In this document: positions 51,721 to 60,924 of the stretch, in pieces
Position numbering within the stretch: position 1 is the first letter of the stretch
Layout of the letters: every line of letters begins with the position of its first letter
Assembly (NCBI GenBank): GCA_963627465.1
Contig: CAVGBO010000013.1
Coordinates: 42,339 to 106,338, forward strand
Direction of reading: 5' to 3'
Source of the DNA: CAKUFA01 sp963627465
Lineage (GTDB): Bacteria; Bacillota; Clostridia; Christensenellales; Aristaeellaceae
DNA: 64,000 nucleotides
Made by a program: the position numbers and the translations under genes
Notes under the pieces: model-generated
What the model was told of the DNA's origin: nothing
Databases searched by the model: none
Seen by the model: the letters and a program-made list of their open reading frames with translations, nothing else

Positions 51721-52536
51721 ATGGGGAAAGCATGGATGATTGCCTCCGGCAAGGGAGGCGTGGGCAAGAGCACCATTACTGCCGCGCTTGCCACCGCCCT
51801 TGCCCGGATGGAATTTAAGGTCTGCATTGTGGATGCGGACATTGGCCTGAGAGATCAGGATGTGATCCTCGGGCTGGAAAACCGAGTGGTCTATGACCTG
51901 CTGGATGTGTGCATGAACCGCTGCCCCATGGCACGGGCACTCATCGAGCACCCGGAGGAAAAGCGGCTGTACCTGCTGCCTGCCGCCCAGTTTGCCCGCG
52001 CCAAGGAAGTGGACGGCAAAGCTTTGCGCCGTGTTATTCGCCAGCTCAAAAACCGGTTCGACATGGTGCTGATTGACTGCCCTGCCGGCATTGAGCGAGG
52101 CTTGCGTGGGGTGATGCATGCGGAGACGGATGACAGCATCCTCATCTGCACCCCGGACGACGTATGCATCCGGGATGCAGAGCGTACCAGTGCCCTCATT
52201 GCGGAGAAGCGTTCTGCCCATCCTCAGCTGATTGTGAATCGGTTGGATTCTCAGCTGATTGAAGCCGGAGAAATGTACTCCGCCAAGACCGTAGCCCAGA
52301 CCCTGGATTTATCCCTCCTCGGGGAAATCCCCTACGATCCCATTGTGTACCGGGCACTGCTCAAGCGCATGTCTCTGATGGACTGCAAGTGCGAAGCGGC
52401 AGAAGCCGTCACCCGCATTGCCCATCGCATGGCCGGGCAGCAGATTGCCTTCCCGGACTACGGAAGCCGCCCTGCCTCTCTGCTGAAGCGGCTCTTCCGA
52501 CACAAGCCTCAGGAGGTACAAAGGATTGATCGTTGA
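51721..52536 (+). CDS. minD: MinD-like septum-site ATPase
   Basis: 271 residues. The deviant Walker A is SGKGGVGKSTITAAL with the second Lys typical of MinD/ParA; VDADIGLRDQDVILG and VLIDCPAGIERG follow. The C-terminal LLKRLFR is an amphipathic helix for membrane attachment. MinD normally acts with MinC and MinE (or DivIVA); neither gene is in this cluster. The AAAGGAGAA site precedes the start. It overlaps the RodA start by 11 bp. Confidence 0.93.
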   Translation: MGKAWMIASGKGGVGKSTITAALATALARMEFKVCIVDADIGLRDQDVILGLENRVVYDLLDVCMNRCPMARALIEHPEEKRLYLLPAAQFARAKEVDGKALRRVIRQLKNRFDMVLIDCPAGIERGLRGVMHAETDDSILICTPDDVCIRDAERTSALIAEKRSAHPQLIVNRLDSQLIEAGEMYSAKTVAQTLDLSLLGEIPYDPIVYRALLKRMSLMDCKCEAAEAVTRIAHRMAGQQIAFPDYGSRPASLLKRLFRHKPQEVQRIDR

Positions 52537-53731
52537 AAACAGGCGGACACGGGCTCATGTGGACGTGCCCCTGATTGTGATGGTATTTGCCTTGTCCATT
52601 TTCGGGGTGCTGGCCGTTAGCGTGGCTACCTACTCCACCTCCTCCACCTCTGACGCTTCCCTGCTGAATCACATTGTGGAATCTTCCTATGCGGTGCGGC
52701 AGTGCATTTTCCTGATGCTGGCGCCTGTGGTGCTGGTAGTCATTATGAACTTTCCCTATGACCTGCTGCGCCGCATTACGCCCCTGCTGTACTGGGGCGG
52801 CACCCTGCTGGTTGCCCTGGTGTGGATTTTCAACCGTGCCGCCGGCGTGAAGGCCTGGCTGGACATTATTTGGGGCTACACCATTCAGCCCTCGGAATTC
52901 GTCAAGCTGTCCATGATTCTGATGCTGGCCAAGCGGCTTGCCCGCAGCGAGCGTCCCATGAACACCTTCAAGGATTTCATCCACATCATGGCCATGGCCG
53001 GCGGTCCCTGCCTCATCATTCTGGCCTCCGGCGAAATGGGCTCCCTGCTGGTGATTGTGTTCCTCTTCGCCGTAATGCTGTACTTTGCCAATGTGGACAT
53101 CCGCATCCTGCTGGGGCTTGCCGCCTTCACCATCCTGGCACTGCTAGGGCTTTACGGCGTGATGGTGGCCACCGGCTCGGACAGCTACCGTCTGCAGCGG
53201 ATTCTGGCCTTCATGAACCCGGAACTATACTCCAGCGACGACGCCTACCAGATGCTGCAAAGCCAGACTGCCATTGGTTCTGGTGGCTTAACGGGCATCG
53301 GCATGTTTGTGGACGGTTCCATGTCCCAGCTGAACTATGTGCCTGCCGACTGGACGGACTTCATTTTCGCCACCATCGGTGAAGCATGGGGCTTCGTGGG
53401 CTGCTCCATGATCCTGCTGATTTACCTGCTGATTATTCTCCGCATCCTGTACCTGGCACGGTACACCCGGGATCGGTTCGGCATGCTGGTAATCATCGGG
53501 GTGATGGGCATGCTGCTGTTCCACGTATTTGAGAACATCGGCATGACCCTGGGCCTGATGCCCATTACCGGCATACCGCTCCCCTTCCTTAGCTACGGCG
53601 GCTCCAACATGGTTACCAACATGGGCGGTATTGCCCTGGTGCTGAACGTGACCAAGAACCGCAGCCTGTCCCACTCGGTGGTAACGCCTCAAACGACCAC
53701 CAACTTCTATCGTTTCGGAAGAAAATATTGA
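52526..53731 (+). CDS. rodA: RodA/FtsW-type peptidoglycan glycosyltransferase (RodA)
   Basis: 401 residues, SEDS protein with about ten hydrophobic segments. IIWGYTIQPSEFVKLSMIL carries the family's PSEF motif with conserved Glu, SGEMGSLLVI and GIPLPFLSYGGSNM are SEDS signatures. It polymerises glycan for the side wall with PBP2. TTG 52526 begins in the last codons of minD after AGGAGG. It ends the elongation cluster. Confidence 0.95.
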   Translation: MIVENRRTRAHVDVPLIVMVFALSIFGVLAVSVATYSTSSTSDASLLNHIVESSYAVRQCIFLMLAPVVLVVIMNFPYDLLRRITPLLYWGGTLLVALVWIFNRAAGVKAWLDIIWGYTIQPSEFVKLSMILMLAKRLARSERPMNTFKDFIHIMAMAGGPCLIILASGEMGSLLVIVFLFAVMLYFANVDIRILLGLAAFTILALLGLYGVMVATGSDSYRLQRILAFMNPELYSSDDAYQMLQSQTAIGSGGLTGIGMFVDGSMSQLNYVPADWTDFIFATIGEAWGFVGCSMILLIYLLIILRILYLARYTRDRFGMLVIIGVMGMLLFHVFENIGMTLGLMPITGIPLPFLSYGGSNMVTNMGGIALVLNVTKNRSLSHSVVTPQTTTNFYRFGRKY

Positions 53732-53738
53732 TCCGTAC

Positions 53739-53780
53739 AAACAGGGCGGAACCGATGGACATATCGATTCCGTCCTGTTT
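53739..53780 (+). terminator. Intrinsic terminator of the elongation cluster
   Basis: Inverted repeat AACAGGGCGGAA...CGAT / ATCG...TTCCGTCCTGTT with a short loop and TTTTTT, just after rodA. Two G-T or mismatched positions in the 17-bp stem. Confidence 0.82.
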
Positions 53781-53913
53781 TTTCTCGATTCCTGAAATTT
53801 TCACTGCGTGTACGTGTCTTGTCTGCGTTTTGGTTCCCAGCTTCTTGACTTCTCTCCTTCCGTAAAGCAATCTATACCATGATGCCAAATACAGTAAGGA
53901 AGGAGATACCCAC

Positions 53914-54879
53914 ATGATTCCACAGACAAGCATACCCCTCCGCACCGCCGCCTACTGCCGTGTCAGCACGGACAAGGAGCTGCAGGAAAGCTCCTACGAA
54001 ACCCAGCAAGAATATTTTCGCCATCGCATTGCATCAGATCCTGCCATGACTCTTGCCGGCATTTACGGTGACAAAGGCAAAACAGGCCGCTCTCTCCATG
54101 GCCGCACAGGCTTGCAGGCACTTCTGTGCGACTGTGAAGCAGGCCAGATTGATTTGGTCTTGGTAAAGTCCTTATCCCGCTTCTCCCGCAGTCTACCTGA
54201 CTGTTTGGCCATGGTGCGCAAGCTGAAGGAGCTGGGTATTCCCGTGATCTTCGAGAAGGAAAGCATCAACACCATGGAAGGTTCAGGCGAGCTGCTCCTG
54301 TCCATCATGGCCGCCATTGCCCAGGAGGAGAGCCGAAGCATCGGTGAGAATCTCCGCTGGTCAGTCAGGCAGAGCAACGCCAAAGGTGAACCCTTCTTTC
54401 ATCCATCTTATGGATTTCGGCGAAAAAAGGACAGTCATGCATGGGAGATTTTTCCCACGGAAGCCCAGAGGGTGTGCCGAGCCTTCTCGCTGGCAGCTAC
54501 TGGGAGATGGACGTACTAGGAGATTCTTACCGAGCTGAATCGGATCGAGCAATTAGAGAAAACCGGGAACGTCTGGCGCAAGAAACGCCTGGTGTATCTG
54601 CTGACGAATGTGGTCTACATGGGTGACTGCCTGACGAACCGAACCTATCACGTCTACACAGACAAAATGATTGTGCGCCCCAATCGTGGCGAGCGAGATC
54701 AATACTATATTGAAGATCATCATCCCGCCATCATCCGTCGGGAGATGTTTGAAAGGGTGCAGCAGGTCATGAAAAGTGGCTTGCTGCACTCTTCCTATCA
54801 GCGAAGAACCGCAGAACAGTTAGCATTGCTTGCGGATAAACGGTGGCAGCCTGAACATCTGGAGGAGGAAGACGCATGA
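53914..54879 (+). pseudogene. Serine recombinase, first of three, interrupted by in-frame TAG
   Basis: The resolvase domain begins AAYCRVSTDKE with nucleophile Ser18 and includes LVKSLSRFSRSL and AIAQEESRSIGENLRW. At codon 202 a TAG (54517-54519) interrupts the recombinase domain (GRWTY-TAG-EILTELNR). The frame is otherwise open to TGA 54877 and stays homologous (VYLLTNVVYMGD, DHHPAIIRREMFERVQ). There is no zinc ribbon or coiled coil at the end, so at 321 codons it is a short type. It is inactive unless the amber codon is read through; a CAG-to-TAG change would explain it. Confidence 0.85.
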
Positions 54880-56288
54880 CCTGCACGGTGACGAAAATTC
54901 AGCACGCACCATCCGCCGCAGCAGAAACAGCCAAGCCTGCCAAGCTTCTGCACGTTGCGGCTTATTGCCGAGTCAGCACCGACCTTGCCCAACAGCAAAC
55001 CAGCCTTGCTGCGCAAATGGAGGTCTTCGCCCAACGCATCCGTGAACACCCGGGCTGGGTATTGGCCGGAATCTATGCTGATGAAGGGCTTAGTGCCACA
55101 TCCACGGCCAAGCGTACGGCATTTCATCGCATGATGCAGGATGCTGAGGATGGCCGAATCGATTACATTATTACGAAAAGCCTGTCCCGCTTTGCCCGCA
55201 ACACGCTGGATTGCCTGACCTGCATTCGTCGATTGCAAAGCCTTGGCGTTAACGTCCTGTTCGAAAAGGAGCACATCGACACAGGCACGACCATGTCCGA
55301 AATGCTTCTGACCGTGCTGGCCGCCTTTGCTCAGGAAGAAAGCCGATCCATTTCCGAAAACATCAAGTGGGGATTACGAAAAGGCTATGCAAACGGTCAG
55401 GTTCGATGGCAGCGGCTCTACGGCTACCGGAAGGACGAAGCAAGCGGCAAATCCTGTGAAGCGGAATGGCTCATCGAACCTACAGAGGCCGCTGTGGTGC
55501 GGAATATCTTCTACCAATATGAGCACGGAAGCAGTCTTCCCCATATCGTTCAGACGCTGAAGGATACGCCAAGCCCCAGCGGCAAGGGAGCATGGACGCC
55601 CCGCACCGTATGGAACCTGCTGACCAACGAAAAATATGTAGGGGATGTGTGCGCCCAGAAGTATGTGACGCTGGATCACCTAACCCACAAGGCTGTACGC
55701 AACACAACGGAGCTGGTGCCCAGCTATTACATCCGTGATCACCATACACCCATCATCAGCCGGCAGACCTTTGAGCGAGTGCAAAAGATCCGTGCCATGC
55801 GAAACGAACATCAAGGCAGTACGCAATACCCTTATGGTGCAGTTGACTTGCGCTGTCCCCACTGCGGTCAGCCCTTAGTGCAGCGTCAAATGCGCACCAA
55901 CGGTTCGAAAATGCTCTGGTGCTGCTTCGGCAAAAACGGTTGCCGAAATTATGCGGTAAAGACGTGGCAATTCAATGCCGCCGTGCTGGAAGCCTGGCAG
56001 CAGCACACGAACCATCCTGCCTTTGCCACCGTGGAATTCTGGTGGCTGGACGAATATGTGGAGCGCATTGAGCCAACGCTGGACAACCTCGTCATCGTTT
56101 CTTGGAAGGACGGAACATCAACGGAAGGACACATTCCTGTGAAGGTCTGGCAGCATGATCCTGCACGCTTGCTTGCGTTCTACAAGCGTTATATCGAAGA
56201 TCTTGAGCAAGGCAAACGTGATGGGCATTTTCCTCGTACGGCAGAAGATAAAAAGCGGGAACAGGCATTGGCGGCACATGCCATCTGA
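54876..56288 (+). CDS. Large serine recombinase, second of three
   Basis: 470 residues. Resolvase domain AAYCRVSTDLAQ with nucleophile Ser34, SLSRFARNTLDCL and FAQEESRSISENIKWG; the recombinase domain contains WTPRTVWNLLTNEKYVGD. A zinc ribbon has RCPHCGQPL and a second CxxxxxxC pair (CCFGKNGC). It begins in the last codon of the first recombinase (ATGA). The catalytic set appears intact. Tandem large serine recombinases typically cut and join attachment sites of mobile elements. Confidence 0.9.
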   Translation: MTCTVTKIQHAPSAAAETAKPAKLLHVAAYCRVSTDLAQQQTSLAAQMEVFAQRIREHPGWVLAGIYADEGLSATSTAKRTAFHRMMQDAEDGRIDYIITKSLSRFARNTLDCLTCIRRLQSLGVNVLFEKEHIDTGTTMSEMLLTVLAAFAQEESRSISENIKWGLRKGYANGQVRWQRLYGYRKDEASGKSCEAEWLIEPTEAAVVRNIFYQYEHGSSLPHIVQTLKDTPSPSGKGAWTPRTVWNLLTNEKYVGDVCAQKYVTLDHLTHKAVRNTTELVPSYYIRDHHTPIISRQTFERVQKIRAMRNEHQGSTQYPYGAVDLRCPHCGQPLVQRQMRTNGSKMLWCCFGKNGCRNYAVKTWQFNAAVLEAWQQHTNHPAFATVEFWWLDEYVERIEPTLDNLVIVSWKDGTSTEGHIPVKVWQHDPARLLAFYKRYIEDLEQGKRDGHFPRTAEDKKREQALAAHAI

Positions 56289-56303
56289 AGCATCGAGGAA
56301 GGA

Positions 56304-57521
56304 ATGGCAGTTACCATGAAAGTGTATGAAATCAAGAGCAAATTGTCCGAACGCCATAAGCGAGTTGCTGCATACTGCCGTGTCAGCACCGACCTAAGCG
56401 AGCAGGAGGAAAGTTATGAGCGGCAAATCAGCTATTACGAAAACCTCATCAAAGGCAATCCTGACTGGGATTTCGCAGGCATCTACGCCGACCGGGGTTG
56501 CAGCGGCACCAGCACAAAAGCCCGACCCGCCTTTCAGCAAATGATGCAAACAGCCATGAGCGGACAAATCGATCTCATCCTGGTCAAGAGCATCTCCCGC
56601 TTTTCCCGCAATGTGGTGGAATGCGAGCAAGCCATCCAGACTCTCGCCGCTGCAAACGTGGAAGTGCACTTTGAAAAGGAGGGCATCCGCTCCCTCGACC
56701 CATCCGCAGGGTTTGTGTTTTCCCTCCTTGCCGCCGTGGCACAGGATGAAAGCCGATCCATTTCCGAGAACGTTCGCTGGCGATATGCCAATCGATTTGC
56801 GAAAGGAGATTACAACATTGGCAGCAATCGGATTTTCGGTTACGACAGTGTGAACGGAAAGCTTGTCCCCAACGAAAATGCTTGGGTTGTGAAACGGATT
56901 TTCGAATTGTACCTGCAAGGCGAATCTCTTTCGGCTATTGAAAAGGCACTGGCATCCAGCAGCGTTCTTGGACTGCATGCCCAGCAGCCCATCAAGCGTT
57001 CAGCGATTCTCAGTATTTTACGAAATGAAACCTACGTTGGGGACAAACGGCTGCAGAAGAAGCCGCCGACGGACTTCCTCACCAAGCGACCAGATCACAA
57101 CGCACAACATGTTTCCTACTATCTGACAGATGACCACGAAGCCATCATTGACCGTGCGGCATGGGAACAGGCACAAGCATTGCTGAATCACAGGCATGAA
57201 GAGGTCAAGCAGGGCATCTACAAGCACGGAAAGCATCATCCGTTATACGGCAAGTTATTCTGTGGGCTTTGCGGTGCCCCTTACACCCGGCGAACCTTTC
57301 GAGCATGTCCATCCCAAGGCGGCGGATTCTACAAAGCCTGGAACTGCAAGAAACGGCAGAAAGGTGCGAAGGGAAAGGAATGCAGGAACCGTATTGTCAG
57401 CGAAGAAGGAATCATGAAAGAAATCGCAAAAGCAATCGGCGCAGTGGGCGACGAAGAGGTGCTTGAAAAAGTGCACAGGGTGCTCGTATACGAGGATCAT
57501 GTTGATGTTGTTATGGCGTGA
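56304..57521 (+). CDS. Large serine recombinase, third of three
   Basis: 405 residues. VAAYCRVSTDLSEQE with nucleophile Ser28, SISRFSRNVVECE and VAQDESRSISENVRWRYA; the zinc ribbon is LFCGLCGAPY ... CKKRQKG ... CRN. It starts 16 bp after the second gene with AGGAAGGA. All conserved catalytic parts appear intact. It shares with the second gene a general layout but they are well diverged, which suggests a heteromeric or division-of-labour arrangement instead of a recent duplication. Confidence 0.9.
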   Translation: MAVTMKVYEIKSKLSERHKRVAAYCRVSTDLSEQEESYERQISYYENLIKGNPDWDFAGIYADRGCSGTSTKARPAFQQMMQTAMSGQIDLILVKSISRFSRNVVECEQAIQTLAAANVEVHFEKEGIRSLDPSAGFVFSLLAAVAQDESRSISENVRWRYANRFAKGDYNIGSNRIFGYDSVNGKLVPNENAWVVKRIFELYLQGESLSAIEKALASSSVLGLHAQQPIKRSAILSILRNETYVGDKRLQKKPPTDFLTKRPDHNAQHVSYYLTDDHEAIIDRAAWEQAQALLNHRHEEVKQGIYKHGKHHPLYGKLFCGLCGAPYTRRTFRACPSQGGGFYKAWNCKKRQKGAKGKECRNRIVSEEGIMKEIAKAIGAVGDEEVLEKVHRVLVYEDHVDVVMA

Positions 57522-57598
57522 CCCATTTCTCCTCTTGAATGCCATGAAACACCCATGATGCAGCTGCTTGAAATGCAAGGCAGCAACAGCCATAACAT

Positions 57599-57647
57599 AA
57601 AGCAAGGCAGCCTGTCATGCGTCATCCATGGCAGACTGCCTTGCTTC
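57599..57647. terminator. Hairpin between recombinase and PIN/TRAM genes
   Basis: AAGCAAGGCAG-C-CTG...CAG-A-CTGCCTTGCTT pairs over about 20 bp with small mismatches and a loop near 57620-57627. Followed by CTCTTTC on plus; on minus the A-rich side becomes a U-tract. It separates convergent genes. Confidence 0.7.
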
Positions 57648-57677
57648 TCTTTCAATGTGCCGCTTGCAAGCAAACGG

Positions 57678-58811
57678 TTATGCTTCCTTCTTTTTGGTAA
57701 AGATCATTCGCCCTGCGCTGGTCTGCAGCACGGTGGTCACCGTTACGGTAATGGTCTTGCCTACGGAATCACTGCCGCCCTCGATGACGATCATGGTACC
57801 GTCATCCCGGTAGGCCACGCCCTGCCCCTGCTCTTTGCCTTCCTTGACCACCTGCACCGTCATTTCTTCTCCGGGCAGCACGGCAGGCCGGAGGGCACTG
57901 GCCAGGTCATTCAGATTCAGCACCCCTACCCCGGCTACGCTGGCCACTTTGTTCAGGTTGTAATCACCTGTGATAATCACGCCGCCCAGCTGCTTTGCCA
58001 GCCGCAGCAGCTTCACATCCACCTCTGCCGTGTCCGTCCAGTCCGTCGCATCCACTTGCAGGGTGATTTTCGGTTCTGCCTGCATCTTTTTCAGGATGTC
58101 CAAGCCCCTGCGCCCCCGGCTGCGGCGCAGCTCATCGGCAGCGTCTGCCACATGCCGCATTTCATCCAGCACAAACTGGGGCACGATCATTTTCCCTTCC
58201 ACAAAGCCTGTGCGGCACACATCTAGGATGCGTCCGTCAATGATAGCGGAGGTATCAAGCAGCTTAGGCAAGGCGGCAGTTGCGGTTTCCTCCACATCCT
58301 CTGCTCCGTCCGTGCTCTCGCTTGCCCGATGCCTGCGCCGAAAGCCTTCCTTGGTAAACAGTGCCAGAAAATCCTTGCCCCGTTTCCAGCCGATGGACCA
58401 GCCAGTTGCCCCTAAGGTCACATAGAGAATGGCAGACAGGGCGGTGGTAAACATGCTCTGCCCCAGAAAGCCTACCAACTGGGACAGCAGTGCCGCAATC
58501 ACCAGACCCACCACCAGACCCACCATGCAGCCCGTCATTTGGCTGATGGACATTTTGTCCAGCCGCTGCTCCAGCTCATTGCCCAGCTCCGTACACTTTC
58601 GAATCATGGGATCACTGAGGAAGAAAAAGAGAATGGCAAAAATCACACAGGAGATCACATAAGTCAGCACCAAATTGCCCACGGATAAATGGCTTTCCGG
58701 GTTATTGATGCCATATAGCTGCAGTGTTAAGGCTGCCATAGCTGCACCCACACCTGCGCCCAGCACGGTGATCAGTCCACGCAGCAAACGCTGTACGACC
58801 TTAGATTTCAT
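57678..58811 (-). CDS. PIN/TRAM domain membrane protein (YacL-like)
   Basis: 377 residues. Four hydrophobic helices lie within about residues 10-145. The PIN-like nuclease domain has LLDTSAIIDGRILDVC and the acidic residues in ITGDYNLNKVA; the TRAM domain closes with MIVIEGGSDSVGKTITVTVT. YacL-type proteins of this layout occur next to radA in Bacillus. RNase activity is proposed but uncertain. The start at 58811 gives the conserved beginning; longer frames lack family similarity. Confidence 0.9.
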   Translation of the reverse strand: MKSKVVQRLLRGLITVLGAGVGAAMAALTLQLYGINNPESHLSVGNLVLTYVISCVIFAILFFFLSDPMIRKCTELGNELEQRLDKMSISQMTGCMVGLVVGLVIAALLSQLVGFLGQSMFTTALSAILYVTLGATGWSIGWKRGKDFLALFTKEGFRRRHRASESTDGAEDVEETATAALPKLLDTSAIIDGRILDVCRTGFVEGKMIVPQFVLDEMRHVADAADELRRSRGRRGLDILKKMQAEPKITLQVDATDWTDTAEVDVKLLRLAKQLGGVIITGDYNLNKVASVAGVGVLNLNDLASALRPAVLPGEEMTVQVVKEGKEQGQGVAYRDDGTMIVIEGGSDSVGKTITVTVTTVLQTSAGRMIFTKKKEA

Positions 58812-58870
58812 GGAATCGTGTTCCGTCCCTTCCGCCTGAAAAAGGCGTTGATGAATGCAAATGAAACAAA

Positions 58871-60244
58871 TTAAAACAGTACGCTTAGTGCCTGCATCAC
58901 CGTGTCCACACCGATGAGCTTCACGCCCTCCGGGGCACTGACACGCTTCAAGTTTTCTCTGGGTAATAGAATGGTAGTAAATCCAAGCCGGGCGCACTCT
59001 GCAATGCGCCTGTCACATTGAGGAATCGCCCGCACTTCGCCAGCCAGACCGATCTCCCCCATGACCGCCGTCTGCGCCCCTACCGCCTCATCCTTTAAGG
59101 AAGAAGCAACGGCCATGCACAGTGCTAGGTCTGCCGCAGGTTCGCTCAGTTCAAGTCCCCCTGCCACGTTCACATAAACGTCCTGATTGGAGGTGCGCTG
59201 TCCGCACCGCTTTTCCAGCACAGCCAGCAGCAGCGCCACTCGACCGTTATCCGCACCGCCTACCGTGCGGCGGGGGGTACCGAAGTAGCTGGGTGCCGTT
59301 AAGGCCTGCACATCGCAAAGCAGGGGACGGGAACCTTCCAAGCCGCAGAACACCACGGAGCCGGAAGCCCCTTTGGCACGGTGACTCAGCAGCTGTTCAC
59401 TGGGATTGGGCACCACCTGCATCCCCTGCTGGGTCATTTGGAAAACGCCCAGTTCGTTCACTGAACCGAACCGATTTTTCACCGCCCGCAAAAGCCGATA
59501 TTCCTGCTGCCTGTCTCCCTCAAAGTACAGCACCACATCCACCATGTGCTCCAGCATTCTGGGACCGGCAATAGCACCTTCCTTGGTCACATGACCCACC
59601 AGGAAAATGGCCGTGCCCGTTTCCTTGCACAGGCGCATAATGAGGCTGGTGCACTCCCGAATCTGGCTGACACTGCCGGGGGCAGAGGCCATCTCCGGCC
59701 GGTACATGGTCTGGATGGAGTCCACCACTGCCACATCCGAAGAAAGCTTCATCAGTTTTTCTTCCACACCGTCCAGGGCGTTTTCCGCCAGCACGTACAG
59801 ATTGGGCACATCAATCCCCAGCCTGCGGGCACGGAGCTTGATCTGCTTGGCGGATTCCTCACCGCTGATGTACAGCACCTTTTTGCCGTCCCGGCACAGA
59901 TTGGCGCACACCTGCAGCAGCAGGGTGGACTTACCGATGCCCGGATCGCCGCCGATGAGCATCAGTCCGCCCTCCACAATGCCGCCGCCCAACACTCGAT
60001 CCAGCTCGCTGATGCCGGTGGTGGTGCGCTCCACCGCATCTTCCGGGATGTCCTTCAGCAGCAAGGCCGTGGCACCCGTGCCTCCCCGCTGCTTTGCCGC
60101 CTTCTGGGGAGCAGCCTTCATGGCAGGTGCCGCAACGGTTTCTTCCATGGTGTTCCATGCTCCGCAAGCCGGGCAACGTCCCACCCATCTCGTGGTTTCA
60201 TATCCGCAGGATGTGCAGGCGAAGCAGGTCTTTTCCTTTGCCAC
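58871..60244 (-). CDS. radA: DNA repair protein RadA
   Basis: 457 residues. The N-terminal zinc finger is CTSCGYE...CPACG, Walker A GGDPGIGKSTLLL, the RadA motif KNRFGSVNELG, and a Lon-like C-terminal domain. RadA is a branch-migration helicase that helps RecA in recombination. GTG 60244 follows GGGGAGAGA and gives the family N-terminus (MAKEKTCFACTSCGYE). Upstream promoter is listed separately. Confidence 0.96.
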   Translation of the reverse strand: MAKEKTCFACTSCGYETTRWVGRCPACGAWNTMEETVAAPAMKAAPQKAAKQRGGTGATALLLKDIPEDAVERTTTGISELDRVLGGGIVEGGLMLIGGDPGIGKSTLLLQVCANLCRDGKKVLYISGEESAKQIKLRARRLGIDVPNLYVLAENALDGVEEKLMKLSSDVAVVDSIQTMYRPEMASAPGSVSQIRECTSLIMRLCKETGTAIFLVGHVTKEGAIAGPRMLEHMVDVVLYFEGDRQQEYRLLRAVKNRFGSVNELGVFQMTQQGMQVVPNPSEQLLSHRAKGASGSVVFCGLEGSRPLLCDVQALTAPSYFGTPRRTVGGADNGRVALLLAVLEKRCGQRTSNQDVYVNVAGGLELSEPAADLALCMAVASSLKDEAVGAQTAVMGEIGLAGEVRAIPQCDRRIAECARLGFTTILLPRENLKRVSAPEGVKLIGVDTVMQALSVLF

Positions 60245-60292
60245 AGGTCTCTCTCCCCTCTTCCGCAATCTTATCAAAGCAAAACCCATTGT

Positions 60293-60321
60293 ATTATACC
60301 ACCGTGGGAAAGGGGATGCAA
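60293..60321 (-). promoter_or_regulatory. Promoter of radA
   Basis: Minus-strand TTGCAT (60321-60316), TATAAT (60298-60293), spacer 17 bp. It faces the trmL promoter with 16 bp between the -35 boxes. Confidence 0.75.
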
Positions 60322-60337
60322 ATGCAAATCGTCCGTC

Positions 60338-60366
60338 TTGCACAACCCATGTGAAAATGGTACAAT
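60338..60366 (+). promoter_or_regulatory. Promoter of trmL operon
   Basis: TTGCAC (60338-60343) and TACAAT (60361-60366), spacer 17 bp. Transcription would start near 60373, leaving about 12 nt before the TTG start. Confidence 0.7.
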
Positions 60367-60384
60367 CTTTATGAGGTGAAACCC

Positions 60385-60906
60385 TTGGCATTACAGATTG
60401 TTTTGGTGAACCCTGAAATTCCGCAGAACACGGGAAACATTGCCCGCAGCTGTGCCGCCACCGGTGCTACGCTGCACCTGATTGAGCCCCTGGGCTTTTC
60501 CCTGAGTGATAAATACTTAAAGCGTGCCGGTCTGGACTACTGGAACCTGATGACCTACCACGTGTACCCCAATGTGGAGGATTTTCTGCTGAAGCATCCC
60601 CATGCACGAATGCACTTTGCCAGCACCAAAGCCCCCAGAAGCTATACGGAGGTTGCCTACGAAGATGAAGATTTCCTTGTCTTCGGCTGCGAATCCCGGG
60701 GCTTGCCGGAAAACCTGCTGGAAAAGGTGTATGATCGGTGCATCCGCATTCCCATGCGGCCGGAAGCCCGAAGCCTGAACCTGTCCAACTCCGTTGCCAT
60801 TGTGCTTTACGAAGCACTTCGGCAGCTGGACTTCCCCGGGCTGAGTGCGGAAGGCCACCTGACCGGCCGCACGGAACAGGATGCCCCCTGGCTGGACTAT
60901 GTGTAA
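60385..60906 (+). CDS. trmL: tRNA (cytidine/uridine-34-2'-O)-methyltransferase
   Basis: 173 residues, a minimal SPOUT enzyme. IVLVNPEIPQNTGNIARSC is the N-terminal motif, VFGCESRGLPENLL motif 2, and RIPMRPEARSLNLSNSVAIV motif 3. It methylates the wobble ribose of tRNA-Leu isoacceptors. TTG 60385 is chosen because GAGGTG sits 6-11 bp before it; GTG 60376 is possible but very close to the predicted transcript start. Confidence 0.93.
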   Translation: MALQIVLVNPEIPQNTGNIARSCAATGATLHLIEPLGFSLSDKYLKRAGLDYWNLMTYHVYPNVEDFLLKHPHARMHFASTKAPRSYTEVAYEDEDFLVFGCESRGLPENLLEKVYDRCIRIPMRPEARSLNLSNSVAIVLYEALRQLDFPGLSAEGHLTGRTEQDAPWLDYV

Positions 60907-60924
60907 CCCTAAGGAGGGGTAAGT

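Noticed and set aside
50005..52221. 738-codon open frame antisense to PBP2 and minD
   Set aside because: It crosses two real genes, has no ribosome site, and reads as antisense low-complexity sequence.
54517..54519. Pyrrolysine or general TAG reassignment
   Set aside because: No core gene in the window is interrupted by TAG; reassignment would predict several. Kept only as a weak read-through idea.
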